DNA of 64,000 nt from Gloeobacter kilaueensis JS1 (lineage in GTDB: Bacteria; Cyanobacteriota; Cyanobacteriia; Gloeobacterales; Gloeobacteraceae). Location of the stretch: contig NC_022600.1 of assembly GCF_000484535.1 (NCBI RefSeq), positions 2,356,001-2,420,000 on the forward strand, given 5' to 3'. A program made the translations under genes and the position numbers. Numbering within the stretch: the stretch's first letter is position 1; every line of letters begins with the position of its first letter. A model generated the notes under the pieces. The model saw only the letters and a list, made by a program, of their open reading frames with translations, was not told where the DNA came from and made no database searches. Of the stretch, positions 27,129 to 36,251 are shown in pieces.

Positions 27129-28778
27129 TTAGACGGCGCTTGGCCTGTGGCCGGTTGTGGGCACTGCCGAGGTGACGCTCAAGCCGGCGGGCTGCCAGAC
27201 GCGCAGGGTGGCGTCGCGGATGCCGCCGTAGAGCAGATGGCCATCGGGGCTGAACTTGAGCGATAAGATCCACTCCGGCTGGCGGAAGGTGCGCAGCAGT
27301 CGTCCCGAGTCGGCCTGCCAGAAGCGGACGGTGCCGTCGATGCTGCCGCTTGCGACCAGTTTGCCGTCCGGCTCCAGGGCCACCGCCGTTACCCGGTCGC
27401 GATGGCCGCGCAGGCGGGTGCGCAGGCGGCGGGTGGGCACATCCCAGAGGGCCACCGTCCCGTCCCAGCTGGCGCTTGCCAGGGTGCGGCCATCCTGGCT
27501 CCAGTCGAGGGCGCGCACGGCGTCGGTGTGGCCTGTGAGGGTGGCGAGCAAGCTGCCGGTGGCCGGGTCCCAGAGGCGAATTTTGTGATCTTTGCCGCCA
27601 CTGGCGAGGAGGCGCTGGTCGGGACTGAAGGCGACTGCAAAAGTCCAGCTCCGGGTGCGCAGACCGCGCAATAGCCTGCCGGTGCGCAGATCCCAAAGCC
27701 GAATGGTCCGATCGACGCCGCCGCTTGCAAGCTGGTGGCCGTCGCTGCTGATTGCCAGCGACCAGACCGGCTCGGTGTGGCCGACCAGGCTCGCGAGCAA
27801 GCTGCCGGTGGCCGGGTTCCAGAGGCGAATCTGTTGATCGCTGCCGGCACTGACCAGCGTCTTGCCGTCGGGTGTAAAGACAACCGTGCGCACCGGCCCG
27901 CGATGGGCGCTCAGCTTGCGCAGCACCAGCCCACCGTCGGCGCTCCAGAGCTTGACCGCGCCGGTGGCATCGCCACCGGCGTAATAGTGGCCGTCGGGGC
28001 TGATCGCCGTCGCCCAGATCGGGCTGGTGTGACTGACGAGCAGCCGCTCGCTGGCCCGCACCCAGGGCTGTTGCGGCGGCAGGGCGGCAACAGTTGGTCT
28101 GGAGGGGACACTCGCCCTCGGGCCGACTGTTGCAGAAGAGCGATACAGGTTGACGAACCCCGTGGCACAGACGACGATTGCCGCTGCGCTCGCCACCAGC
28201 AAAAGCGAGGGCCGCAATCCGCCTGAGCGCTCCTGCGGCAGTACTGCCCCCACTGCACCGAGCCGCTCGCTGGGGGCGAACAGTCGAATCGGCTGCCGTT
28301 TGCGGTAGATCGCTACAGCACTTTCTTGCAGTGCCCTGGGCACTGCAATGCCGGGACGGAGGGCCGCGTGGGCGATCAGATCGGCGAAGGCGGACGGGGC
28401 AGGCGGCTGTTTTAGATAGCGGCGCTCGATAAATTGGGACGGACCTGCCTCCAGACAGGCAAAGATCGCCGAAAGTTGCTCCTCATCGAGCGGGGCACAC
28501 AGGCAGTAACACAGAAAGTACGGCACGTTGGCCCGGCCCATCTCATCGCGGCCATCGTTGAACAACCAGCCAAACAGTGTGCGCTCACTCGCCGGATCCC
28601 AATGCACGATCGCTGCTCGAAAATCTGGGGGCGGCGGTGCGTAAGCGTCCCAGTAGCGCGCCACGATCTGCTCGCTAAAAGCATCGACCGTATCCGCATC
28701 GACGCGGTCGCAGGCCAGGGTGACAAAACCTTTTTCTGGAAGGCTGGTATAGATCAGGGGTTCTAAGGAGACAGACAT
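27129..28778 (-). CDS. Membrane-anchored WD40 propeller protein with novel N-terminal domain
   Basis: From ATG 28778 this gives 549 residues. Residues 1 to about 180 form a mixed domain I cannot name, with conserved-looking pieces YTSLPEKGFVTLA, HWDPASERTLFGWLFND and RANVPYFLCYCL. One membrane span follows (LLLVASAAAIVVCATGFV), then seven WD40 repeats, each with a GH/D...W-like end, making one seven-bladed propeller. The propeller would lie on the opposite side of the membrane from the N-terminal domain, probably outside. The GTPase gene lies 34 bases upstream on the same strand, so the two are almost certainly expressed together. Confidence 0.82.
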   Translation of the reverse strand: MSVSLEPLIYTSLPEKGFVTLACDRVDADTVDAFSEQIVARYWDAYAPPPPDFRAAIVHWDPASERTLFGWLFNDGRDEMGRANVPYFLCYCLCAPLDEEQLSAIFACLEAGPSQFIERRYLKQPPAPSAFADLIAHAALRPGIAVPRALQESAVAIYRKRQPIRLFAPSERLGAVGAVLPQERSGGLRPSLLLVASAAAIVVCATGFVNLYRSSATVGPRASVPSRPTVAALPPQQPWVRASERLLVSHTSPIWATAISPDGHYYAGGDATGAVKLWSADGGLVLRKLSAHRGPVRTVVFTPDGKTLVSAGSDQQIRLWNPATGSLLASLVGHTEPVWSLAISSDGHQLASGGVDRTIRLWDLRTGRLLRGLRTRSWTFAVAFSPDQRLLASGGKDHKIRLWDPATGSLLATLTGHTDAVRALDWSQDGRTLASASWDGTVALWDVPTRRLRTRLRGHRDRVTAVALEPDGKLVASGSIDGTVRFWQADSGRLLRTFRQPEWILSLKFSPDGHLLYGGIRDATLRVWQPAGLSVTSAVPTTGHRPSAV

Positions 28779-28812
28779 AGCGATGAAGAGCGATACAGAA
28801 CAACGATAATCC

Positions 28813-29667
28813 TCAGCGGGTTTTGATGGGCACAGACTGCTGGGTGGGCGGCACCAGCAACTTTTCCAGCACACCCGGTTCTAGTGGCAGCGCCGTCTTG
28901 CCGCCTATCAGTCCAGCCAGCCAGCGACTCATCGCCTGTGCCCAACCGTCGCGCTCAGCAGCATAGATCTCAGAGGCCAGCCAGACAAATGCCTCCGCTG
29001 CGTGCTGTACCTCGATGGTAGACTCAGCAGCCTGGGTGCGAATATTGACTCCACTCAAAAAGCCCCGGCACTGACTGCCCAGCGCCTGCAACTGCTCGAC
29101 AAAAACCTGCAACTTCTGCTGCAGTGCAGCGTACGGATCGCTCGCCTGCAGCTGATCGCACTTGGTAAGCACGATCGCAAAGGGATAGCGCAGGTGATTG
29201 AACGCCGCCAGCCGGGCAATCGTCAGCGCCTGATCGCGGATGTCGGCTGTTTTTTCGAAGTAGCCTTCCTCGTGCAGTAGCGCCTGGGCATCGAAGAAGA
29301 TGCAGCAGCCGTGGGAAGCCCAGGTCAGCTCTTGAAACGCAGCGCTCTGCTGATGGCAGATTTCGCCCGGAACATCCTGCCAGCGAAAGTGGCAGAGGGT
29401 GCGCCTGCCAAAAACTCCCCGGCCCTGGAGGGTGAAATAAAAGCTGCTGATACTGGCGGTGGCGGGCGGATACTCGCCGGTGCGGACCATGTAATTTAAA
29501 AGTTTGTCGATCCGCTCTTGCGATTCTAGATTGCGGCATTCGAACCAGAAGGGCCGTGCTCGATCCGGGCGGGTGCGTGAGCAACTGGCAGCCAGAAAGA
29601 CTGTCTTGCCCACTCCCCGCTGACCAATGCTCAAAAGGGTGAAGGTTTTATGGTTTCTGGGGGGCAT
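28813..29667 (-). CDS. P-loop GTPase partner of the WD40 protein
   Basis: The product is 284 residues from ATG 29667; upstream in-frame codons lack a good start. It has a Walker A G1 motif GQRGVGKT near residue 15, a G3-like WQDVPGE near 105, and a G4 TKCD near 165, which together indicate a small TRAFAC-type GTPase. There is no membrane span. The C-terminal third (about 200-284) is helical and specific to this family. It lies directly before the WD40 gene. A role as a switch that controls the N-terminal domain of the WD40 protein is inference. Confidence 0.8.
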   Translation of the reverse strand: MPPRNHKTFTLLSIGQRGVGKTVFLAASCSRTRPDRARPFWFECRNLESQERIDKLLNYMVRTGEYPPATASISSFYFTLQGRGVFGRRTLCHFRWQDVPGEICHQQSAAFQELTWASHGCCIFFDAQALLHEEGYFEKTADIRDQALTIARLAAFNHLRYPFAIVLTKCDQLQASDPYAALQQKLQVFVEQLQALGSQCRGFLSGVNIRTQAAESTIEVQHAAEAFVWLASEIYAAERDGWAQAMSRWLAGLIGGKTALPLEPGVLEKLLVPPTQQSVPIKTR

Positions 29668-29819
29668 AAGCGTCGTTGCGCCGTGACGATAAGCTGAACG
29701 TTGCGCAGAGCTTACGAAGGTGGAAGGGCAAACTCCCCTCGCCCAGATGTTAGCGCGCATCGCCGCAGTTGATGCACCCTGCCGACAATCTCAATGACTG
29801 TTAACGTTCATCGGCGCAC

Positions 29820-29846
29820 AAAAAAACCGGTGGAGTGTCCACCGGT
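29820..29846 (-). terminator. Intrinsic terminator of rplB-rpsS
   Basis: ACCGGTGGA at 29826-29834 pairs perfectly with TCCACCGGT at 29838-29846 around a three-base loop. On the minus strand it is followed by a run of seven T. It closes the two-gene ribosomal transcript 18 bases after rpsS. Confidence 0.92.
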
Positions 29847-29863
29847 CCTTGCGTGTGGCTCTC

Positions 29864-30142
29864 TTAGCGTTTGCCCTTTTTGTCTTTGCCTGCGTGGCCT
29901 TTGAAGATGCGGGTGGGCACAAACTCGCCCAGCTTGTGGCCGACCATCTGCTCGGTGACGTAGACCGGGATGTGGTCCTTGCCGTTGTGGACCGAGATGG
30001 TGTGGCCGATCATCTGCGGTACGACCGTCGAGGCGCGCGACCAGGTCTTGATGATCCGCTTTTCGTTTTTGCTGTTTAGCGTCTCGATCTTGCGCAGCAG
30101 GTGATCGGCGACGAATACGCCCTTTTTGAGTGAACGTCCCAT
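29864..30142 (-). CDS. rpsS: 30S ribosomal protein S19
   Basis: This 92-residue protein is full-length S19. It opens [16 protein letters not shown], contains [23 protein letters not shown] and ends with the basic tail GKDKKGKR. S19 binds the head of the small subunit with S13. It follows rplB after eight bases and is followed directly by a terminator, so the usual downstream S10-operon genes (rplV, rpsC and others) are not here. Confidence 0.97.
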   Translation of the reverse strand: MGRSLKKGVFVADHLLRKIETLNSKNEKRIIKTWSRASTVVPQMIGHTISVHNGKDHIPVYVTEQMVGHKLGEFVPTRIFKGHAGKDKKGKR

Positions 30143-30150
30143 GACTGTGA

Positions 30151-30993
30151 TTAACCCCGACCGGAGACGGTTTTACGACGACGAATGATGAACTTGCCCG
30201 AGGGCTTTTTGCGGTTGCGGGTCTTGGTGCCGAGGGCACTCTTGCCCCAGGGGGTCTGGGGTTTGCCGCCGATCGGGCTTTTGCCCTCTCCACCACCGTG
30301 GGGGTGATCGACCGCGTTCATGACCACGCCCCGGTTGTGGGGCCGCTTACCGAGCCAGCGCTGCCGACCGGCCTTGCCGATCGAGATGTTTTTGGCATCG
30401 AGGTTGCCGACCTGACCGAGGGTGGCGTAGCACTCCTTGCGGACGATGCGCACCTCGCCGGAGGGCAGCCGCAAGGTGACGTAATCGCCCTCTCTGGCCA
30501 CCAGCTGGGCGACAGCCCCCGCAGCGCGGGCCATCTGGCCGCCCCGACCGGGCAACAGCTCGATGTTATGAACGTTGGAACCGAGCGGCATCTTCTCAAG
30601 GGGCAGGGCGCAACCGAGTTCGATCGGCGCGTCCTCGCCGGCACTGATCTGCGCTCCTACCTTCAACCCGACTGGATGAAGGATGTAGCGCTTTTCGCCA
30701 TCGGTGTACTGCACCAGGGCGATGCGGGCGTTGCGGTTGGGATCGTACTCGATGGCGAGCACCTCCGCCGGGATGCCCCGCTTGTCGCGCTTGAAGTCGA
30801 TCAGGCGATACTTGCGCTTGTGGCCGCCACCGCGAAAGCGGCTGGTGATCACACCCTGGTTGTTGCGGCCCTGCTTGCGGTGGTTGTACTTGGTGAGCTT
30901 TTTTTCGGGCTTGCTCTTGGTGACCTCGGCAAAGTCTGCACCGGAGCGCTGGCGCGTGCCCGGTGTCATTGGCCGATATTTACGAATGCCCAT
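30151..30993 (-). CDS. rplB: 50S ribosomal protein L2
   Basis: This 280-residue protein is full-length L2. It has the N-terminal [16 protein letters not shown], the SH3-like domain, and the C-terminal [18 protein letters not shown] loop that reaches the peptidyl transferase centre. ATG 30993 is preceded by AGGAG; longer in-frame sequence upstream is spacer. Genes normally preceding it (rplC, rplD, rplW) are absent, so L2 and S19 form a separate two-gene unit. Confidence 0.97.
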   Translation of the reverse strand: MGIRKYRPMTPGTRQRSGADFAEVTKSKPEKKLTKYNHRKQGRNNQGVITSRFRGGGHKRKYRLIDFKRDKRGIPAEVLAIEYDPNRNARIALVQYTDGEKRYILHPVGLKVGAQISAGEDAPIELGCALPLEKMPLGSNVHNIELLPGRGGQMARAAGAVAQLVAREGDYVTLRLPSGEVRIVRKECYATLGQVGNLDAKNISIGKAGRQRWLGKRPHNRGVVMNAVDHPHGGGEGKSPIGGKPQTPWGKSALGTKTRNRKKPSGKFIIRRRKTVSGRG

Positions 30994-31013
30994 AGTGCAT
31001 CTGCTCCTACTTA

Positions 31014-31062
31014 CTGCCAGACAGGCAGTTCCGGCGGGCGGCTGGACCGGCTTGTTGCCGGT
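31014..31062 (-). promoter_or_regulatory. Two hairpins in the rplB leader
   Basis: ACCGGC at 31046-31051 pairs with GCCGGT at 31057-31062, and CTGCC at 31014-31018 pairs with GGCAG at 31024-31028. Both would form in the mRNA leader just before the rplB ribosome-binding site. They may be an autoregulatory ribosomal-protein leader, but this is not shown. Confidence 0.35.
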
Positions 31063-31113
31063 GCCACCACAATAGCGACAATGCACAAGTGTACAGAATT
31101 TTGAGACGTTCGT

Positions 31114-31380
31114 CTAGATCGACGCGGCCTTCTTGTTGAGAAACTGAATATCCGCCGGGTTGACGAAGTGGCAGCGCGCGTGAAAACCGTCTTCGGAATC
31201 ATCCACGCAAATATAAGCCCAGCCCGCCTCCGTTTCTTCGATGAGCGTATAGGTCTCCTCGGAGACGAAAAATCCCTGGTGGTTGCGCGTGTCCGGCAAT
31301 ACCTTGACGTGGGGCTTGACGCCGTGGACACGGTTTTCGGCCAACTCACCCGCACGCATCTGGATGATCTTGCTCTCCAT
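31114..31380 (-). CDS. Small soluble protein of unknown function
   Basis: This 88-residue protein starts at ATG 31380, eight bases after GGAGGTG, a strong ribosome-binding site that rejects the longer frame. It is a mixed alpha/beta polypeptide with one aromatic strand (EAGWAYICVDD) and a short basic turn (VKVLPDTRNHQG). The compact, acidic composition suggests a small folded cytoplasmic domain. I do not recognise the family. It is transcribed towards rplB, 120 bases away, and may share its transcript. Confidence 0.7.
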   Translation of the reverse strand: MESKIIQMRAGELAENRVHGVKPHVKVLPDTRNHQGFFVSEETYTLIEETEAGWAYICVDDSEDGFHARCHFVNPADIQFLNKKAASI

Positions 31381-31658
31381 AGCTCGACACCTCCGAGTAT
31401 TCCTGGATACCAAACTGGGTGCTGTCAGAGTACCATTCGCCTGCTTCATATGCGCTCACAATCAAGGCATTTTTAATTAAGTTTGAATACGTTTTCAACC
31501 TGTGGACTCCGGACATCGATCGCGGTCGTCCCTTTGATCCCCGCGCCCAGATGCCGCTCCAGGTAAGCTGGACGGCAGCGGGACTGTGTTAAACTGTCTG
31601 CGGCCCCATCCGGCAATTTGACTGGTGGTAGCGCCTGGCTGGTTCGACACCTCTATAT

Positions 31659-32672
31659 ATGGAGTCCGAAGTGGTTCTACCTGCTGATTTGCTGCCGCGC
31701 CGGTCGGCCCTGCAACCGGTCCGCCTGATGGGCGACGAGCGCCTGCGCCTGTTCTCCGGTTCAGCCAATGCGGAGCTGGCGCAGCTGGTGGCCCGCTATC
31801 TGGGGCTGGCACCGGGGCCGCTGGTGCGCAAGTCCTTCGCCGACGGCGAGGTTTATGTACAGATTCAAGAATCGATTCGTGGCTGCGACGTCTACTTGAT
31901 CCAGCCCACCTGCGCGCCGGTCAACGATCACCTGATGGAGATGCTGATCTTGATCGACGCCTGCCGCCGCGCTTCGGCCCGCCAGATCACAGCGGTCATT
32001 CCTTACTACGGTTACGCCCGCGCCGACCGCAAGACCGCCGGGCGCGAATCGATCACAGCCAAGCTCGTCGCCAACTTGATTACGGCAGCAGGGGTGGACC
32101 GGGTGCTGGCGATGGACCTGCACTCCGCCCAGATCCAGGCGTACTTTGACATTCCCCTCGATCACGTCTACGGCTCGCCGGTGCTTTTGCAGTACATCAA
32201 GGACCGCCAGCTCGAAGATATCGTGATCGTCTCCCCCGATGTGGGCGGTGTGAGCCGGGCGCGGGCCTTTGCCAAAAAGCTCGACGACGCTCCCCTGGCC
32301 TTTGTCGATAAGCGCCGCCAGGCCCACAACGAAGTCGAAGTGATGAATCTGGTGGGCGACGTTCACGGCAAGACGGCGATCCTCGTAGACGACATGATCG
32401 ACACCGCCGGTACGATCTCCGAGGCGGCCAGAGTGCTCTTAGAGCGCGGTGCCCGCGAGGTCTACGCCTGTGCCACCCACCCGGTCTTTTCGGCCAACGC
32501 CATCGAACGGCTCTCCGACGGCACCTTTACCGAAGTGATCGTCACCAACACGATCCCCGTCGCTCCCGAGCGCCGCTTTCCGCAACTGCGCATCCTCTCC
32601 GTAGCTGATCTGCTGGGTGAGGCGATCTGGCGCATCCACGAAGATTCTTCCGTAAGCAGTATGTTCCGCTAG
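31659..32672 (+). CDS. prs: Ribose-phosphate pyrophosphokinase (PRPP synthetase)
   Basis: This 337-residue enzyme makes PRPP from ribose-5-phosphate and ATP for nucleotide, His and Trp synthesis. It has the RKSFADGEVYVQI and IPYYGYARADRK regions that bind ATP, the Mg-binding MDLHSAQIQAYF, and the PRPP motif VDDMIDTAGT. It has about 25 extra N-terminal residues relative to short bacterial forms, as in many cyanobacteria. The next gene begins 76 bases later on the same strand. Confidence 0.96.
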   Translation: MESEVVLPADLLPRRSALQPVRLMGDERLRLFSGSANAELAQLVARYLGLAPGPLVRKSFADGEVYVQIQESIRGCDVYLIQPTCAPVNDHLMEMLILIDACRRASARQITAVIPYYGYARADRKTAGRESITAKLVANLITAAGVDRVLAMDLHSAQIQAYFDIPLDHVYGSPVLLQYIKDRQLEDIVIVSPDVGGVSRARAFAKKLDDAPLAFVDKRRQAHNEVEVMNLVGDVHGKTAILVDDMIDTAGTISEAARVLLERGAREVYACATHPVFSANAIERLSDGTFTEVIVTNTIPVAPERRFPQLRILSVADLLGEAIWRIHEDSSVSSMFR

Positions 32673-32748
32673 CCTGTCTGAATTTTTTGTTGCCCAGATT
32701 TGCTGCCGGACCAGGCTACCGCCCACACAAGCGAGGGGGCATCAGCCG

Positions 32749-33468
32749 ATGCAGAGTGTCACCAACTGGCTCGCTGCCCTTGTTGTCAACACGGTTCTGC
32801 TGTTGCCGGCGATCCCGGCAAAGTTGCTCACCAACTGGGGCCTTCTCAACGCCTGGATCTTGGGAGTGATCGTCTGGGGCGGTCTGGGCTGGCGCGGCTA
32901 CTCGATCGTGCTGGTGTACTTTGCTGCCGGTACGCTCATCACCCGCGTCGGCTTTGCGCGCAAGGCCGCCAGGGGCATCGCCGAAAAGCGCGGCGGACAG
33001 CGCGGACCCGAGAACGTCTGGGGTTCAGCGGCGGTCGCTGCCTTCTGCACCCTGGGCTATCTGGTCCATCCCCAGCCGCTCTGGCAACTCGCTTACACGG
33101 CGAGCCTCGCCACCAAGCTCTCCGATACGACGGCTACCGAGGTCGGCAAAGCCTACGGCAGAACCACCTTTTTGATTACGACCCTCAGGCCCGTCCCAGC
33201 CGGTACCGAGGGGGCGGTGAGCGTCGAGGGCACCCTTGCCGGGATCGGGGGTTCGCTCGTCATTGCACTGTGTGGCCTGCTGGTAGGCTTTGTCGATAGC
33301 TGGGGCTTCTTATGGTGTCTGGTGGCCGCCTTTGTCGCCACCACCTGCGAAAGCCTGATCGGAGCGACGATTCAGCAGCGCGGCTGGCTCACCAACGAGA
33401 TGACCAACGTGCTCAACACGGCCATCGGTGCTCTGGTGGCTGCCGCTCTCGCCATCTGGACGCGTTAA
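32749..33468 (+). CDS. DUF92 / TIGR00297 membrane protein, VTE6-like phytyl-phosphate kinase
   Basis: This 239-residue integral membrane protein has six or seven hydrophobic helices and the DUF92 landmarks: RKAARGIAEKRGGQRGPENVWGS, LATKLSDTTATEVGKAYG, GAVSVEGTLAG and the C-terminal LTNEMTNVLNTAIGA. Plant and cyanobacterial VTE6 of this family phosphorylate phytyl-phosphate to phytyl-diphosphate, which recycles phytol from chlorophyll into tocopherol or phylloquinone. The assignment comes from the family; activity is not proven for this protein. Confidence 0.85.
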   Translation: MQSVTNWLAALVVNTVLLLPAIPAKLLTNWGLLNAWILGVIVWGGLGWRGYSIVLVYFAAGTLITRVGFARKAARGIAEKRGGQRGPENVWGSAAVAAFCTLGYLVHPQPLWQLAYTASLATKLSDTTATEVGKAYGRTTFLITTLRPVPAGTEGAVSVEGTLAGIGGSLVIALCGLLVGFVDSWGFLWCLVAAFVATTCESLIGATIQQRGWLTNEMTNVLNTAIGALVAAALAIWTR

Positions 33469-33613
33469 TCGCGTTAGCAACACTGCCAATCTACGACATC
33501 CTTACTGCGATCCCGTTCAGATGTAATAGACAGTGTTCTTTCGCAGGAGGGAAGAACGGCTCTGTAACCTCTCTTAGGGTGGTAGTACAAGCAATTCAGG
33601 AGAGCCATTCTTT

Positions 33614-34267
33614 ATGGACGAACAACAGAAGAATCCAGTAGATGTCGAGCGCACCTACGAACAGGCGGCAGAATTGATGCAACCGGCAAAAGAACGGACC
33701 GGTCAGACGTTTGCTCCAGCAGGAGAGGGTACCCGCATTTCCAGTCAAGAAGTCTCCGATATCGTCGATAAGGCTCTCGACAGTGAAGCTCCGGAAGCCG
33801 CTCGTTCAGAGGTTGTTCAGCAAACGGTCGAGCAATTCAAGACCCTCGATGTCGATAGCAAACTGGCGGTCCTGTACTACCTGTACGAGGCGATGGGCGA
33901 ATCCGTGACCCCCGCTGCCCCCGGTGCTGCTGATATAGAATTGACCAATGCTTTCTTCAGCGAATTCAATGCTCTACCCCAGGGCGAAGCGCAGTTAGAA
34001 GCGATGCGTTCCCTCGTGCGCTGCGACGACAACGCCCTCGGTCGCGAGTACGGCAAGCTCAGCGAGAACAACAAGCTCCTTATCTGGTACCTGCTTGCCG
34101 AGCGGATGGGCAAGGACGTGATCGCGATGCCGGAGGACTACCAGCTCAACGACATCGGGCAGCAAAATCTTGTTCACGTCAAGGAACTGGACTTTGAGCA
34201 GCAGATCACTTTCCTGCGGGATGTGGTCGAGCCGATGGGCCGCAATCCGATTCAAAGGGCAGTCTAA
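33614..34267 (+). CDS. Helical carotenoid protein (OCP N-terminal domain homologue)
   Basis: The product is 217 residues. From about residue 68 on it aligns with the all-helical N-terminal domain of OCP: FKTLDVDSKLAVLYYLYEAMG, the APGAADIEL segment, NNKLLIWYLLAERM and LDFEQQITFLRDVVEPMG. Such HCPs bind a carotenoid and quench reactive oxygen or phycobilisome energy. The Tyr of the OCP pocket (Y44 equivalent) and the Trp (W110 equivalent) are kept, but the W41 equivalent is Tyr. The acidic ~65-residue N-terminal extension is unusual. A CTDH gene follows, the typical partner that delivers carotenoid. Confidence 0.88.
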   Translation: MDEQQKNPVDVERTYEQAAELMQPAKERTGQTFAPAGEGTRISSQEVSDIVDKALDSEAPEAARSEVVQQTVEQFKTLDVDSKLAVLYYLYEAMGESVTPAAPGAADIELTNAFFSEFNALPQGEAQLEAMRSLVRCDDNALGREYGKLSENNKLLIWYLLAERMGKDVIAMPEDYQLNDIGQQNLVHVKELDFEQQITFLRDVVEPMGRNPIQRAV

Positions 34268-34281
34268 ACTCCTTCGATCAA

Positions 34282-34312
34282 GACTGGGGCTATTTGTCAG
34301 ATGGCTCCAGTC
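34282..34312 (+). promoter_or_regulatory. Hairpin between HCP and CTDH genes
   Basis: A nine-base stem (GACTGGGGC with GCTCCAGTC, one G-U pair) lies 14 bases after the HCP stop and about 58 bases before the CTDH start. There is no T-run. It may stabilise the HCP message or set different levels of the two proteins. Confidence 0.4.
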
Positions 34313-34370
34313 CTCGCTGAAAAAAGTTGCATTCATTTTGCCAGCCACTACCAGTCAGGGAAGGCCACAG

Positions 34371-34754
34371 TTGGAACCACTCACCAGCGAAAAAGCGACC
34401 CATTACCCCAGGACCGTTGCCCGCTACGTCGAGGCTTTCAATACTCAGGATCTGGAGACTCTCGGTGCGTTATTTTTGCCGCAGGCGGTGCTTGTAGCAC
34501 CCGTCGATGTCCAGGTCCGGGGCCGCGAGGCAATTGTCGATTACATCGCCCAAAAGGGCCAGGGAATGCGCATCGAACCGCTCGACATCGAACTGGTAGA
34601 AGACACGATTTGCCTGAGCGGCAGAATCCATGCTCCTGCCTTTCACCTGCGCGCCCGCTGGCACTTTCGCCTTATAGACGAACAGATTGCCCGGCTGCAC
34701 CTGCGCCTTTTGGCCTCGCTGCAGGAGTTGCTGCCGCTCAAAGACCAGGCTTAG
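34371..34754 (+). CDS. OCP C-terminal domain homologue (CTDH)
   Basis: From TTG 34371, six bases after AGGGAAGG, this gives 127 residues of the NTF2/SnoaL fold that forms the OCP C-terminal domain. Matching elements are RYVEAFNTQDLETLGALF, GREAIVDYIAQKGQG and the closing LRLLASLQELLPL. The Trp corresponding to OCP W288 is present in ARWHF, and the Tyr at the start of helix 1 is kept. The W277 equivalent and the cysteine found in many CTDHs are absent. CTDH binds carotenoid as a dimer and hands it to HCP. Its stop overlaps the convergent secreted-protein gene. Confidence 0.85.
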   Translation: MEPLTSEKATHYPRTVARYVEAFNTQDLETLGALFLPQAVLVAPVDVQVRGREAIVDYIAQKGQGMRIEPLDIELVEDTICLSGRIHAPAFHLRARWHFRLIDEQIARLHLRLLASLQELLPLKDQA

Positions 34755-35611
34755 CGCAGGCGCAGGGGTTCTGCGAGGGTGAGGGTGAGCGGCTTATCGG
34801 ATTTGACAATCACGACCGGGGAACTGGCGCTCGCTGCACCGGCTCCGGCTCCGATGCCACCGCCCACCAGAATCGGAATCAGGCCGAGGCCGCCGGTAAA
34901 AAGCGAGATGATCGCCCCACCCGCCGCGCCGATCAAAGCGCCGTTGCCCGCCTCCGCCCCGACATTGCGGCGCGGGTCGGTCTGGGTAGGCAGGGTCTCC
35001 GTCTGGGCCTTGAAGTTATAGATCCGATCACCTATCGCCACGCGCTCGGCGACAAAGCGCGAACCCTCCGGCCAGTGGGAGCGGTCGCGGAGTTCCCGCC
35101 GGGCGGTGGCAGGATCTTCTTCTTTCTCGTTTTTGACCGGCTGGAAGGAGCCCCAGACGGTGCTGCCTTTGGGGATGACCACATCGCCCAGCGTATCGCG
35201 CACGTCGTCAGCTACCTGCAGGGTCATCGCCAGGGTGTCGGTCGGGCTGTAGGTCAACTCGCGCAGGACCGAGGCCGTAAACTGGGTGCCCTTCGGCAGA
35301 TCGTACTGGGTGGTGGTGACCTCGAATTTGGGCACCGCCGGTACCAGCGGCTGGGCGGTCGCCGTCGGTTGAACGGGGGCGGGCGACGAAGTATCGTTTG
35401 TGGTACCCGGTGAGGCAGGCTGCGGGGTACGCGGCTGCAGATTCGGCGGCGGCGGGATGATCCGCGTCGCTCCGGGAGACGTCAAAGTGGGTGGATTGGC
35501 GCTGCTGTTGGCTGGGGCGGGTGGCTTGGTGAAGTTGAACTCCCGCGCCCAGGCGGCCAGCGGTGCCGCCAGATAGCTCGCGAACAGGGCAGTGGCGATG
35601 GCCCGACGCAT
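34751..35611 (-). CDS. Secreted protein with Pro-rich region and Gly-zipper C-terminus
   Basis: This 286-residue protein has a cleavable signal peptide (ATALFASYLAAPLAAWA) from ATG 35611, four bases after GGAGG. A proline/threonine-rich linker (about 25-90) is followed by a compact domain with LPKGTQFTASVLRELTYSP and DVVIPKGSTVWGSFQPV, a pattern resembling TrbI/VirB10-like or other outer-envelope beta domains. A glycine-zipper segment (GALIGAAGGAIISLF and GGGIGAGAGAA) precedes the end. The function is unknown; a periplasmic or outer-membrane location is likely. Confidence 0.75.
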   Translation of the reverse strand: MRRAIATALFASYLAAPLAAWAREFNFTKPPAPANSSANPPTLTSPGATRIIPPPPNLQPRTPQPASPGTTNDTSSPAPVQPTATAQPLVPAVPKFEVTTTQYDLPKGTQFTASVLRELTYSPTDTLAMTLQVADDVRDTLGDVVIPKGSTVWGSFQPVKNEKEEDPATARRELRDRSHWPEGSRFVAERVAIGDRIYNFKAQTETLPTQTDPRRNVGAEAGNGALIGAAGGAIISLFTGGLGLIPILVGGGIGAGAGAASASSPVVIVKSDKPLTLTLAEPLRLR

Positions 35612-35782
35612 AATGCCTCCACAAACATCGACTGTAAGGGGTCGGTCAACCAGAACGAATGACAAAAACTTACGCCAAGACTACCAGAAAAACTAGATGT
35701 GGTGGAACATTTCATTAGACAAGGGGGTGAATCCCTACTTGTAGGCTTCCATTTTTCGCTGACTATTTCGCTCGAAAAAATG

Positions 35783-36195
<413 letters not shown>

Positions 36196-36251
36196 AATCC
36201 GGGCGCTCTTTGTACCGGATTCGTCGATTTTCTGCATTGCCGACCGCCGCC

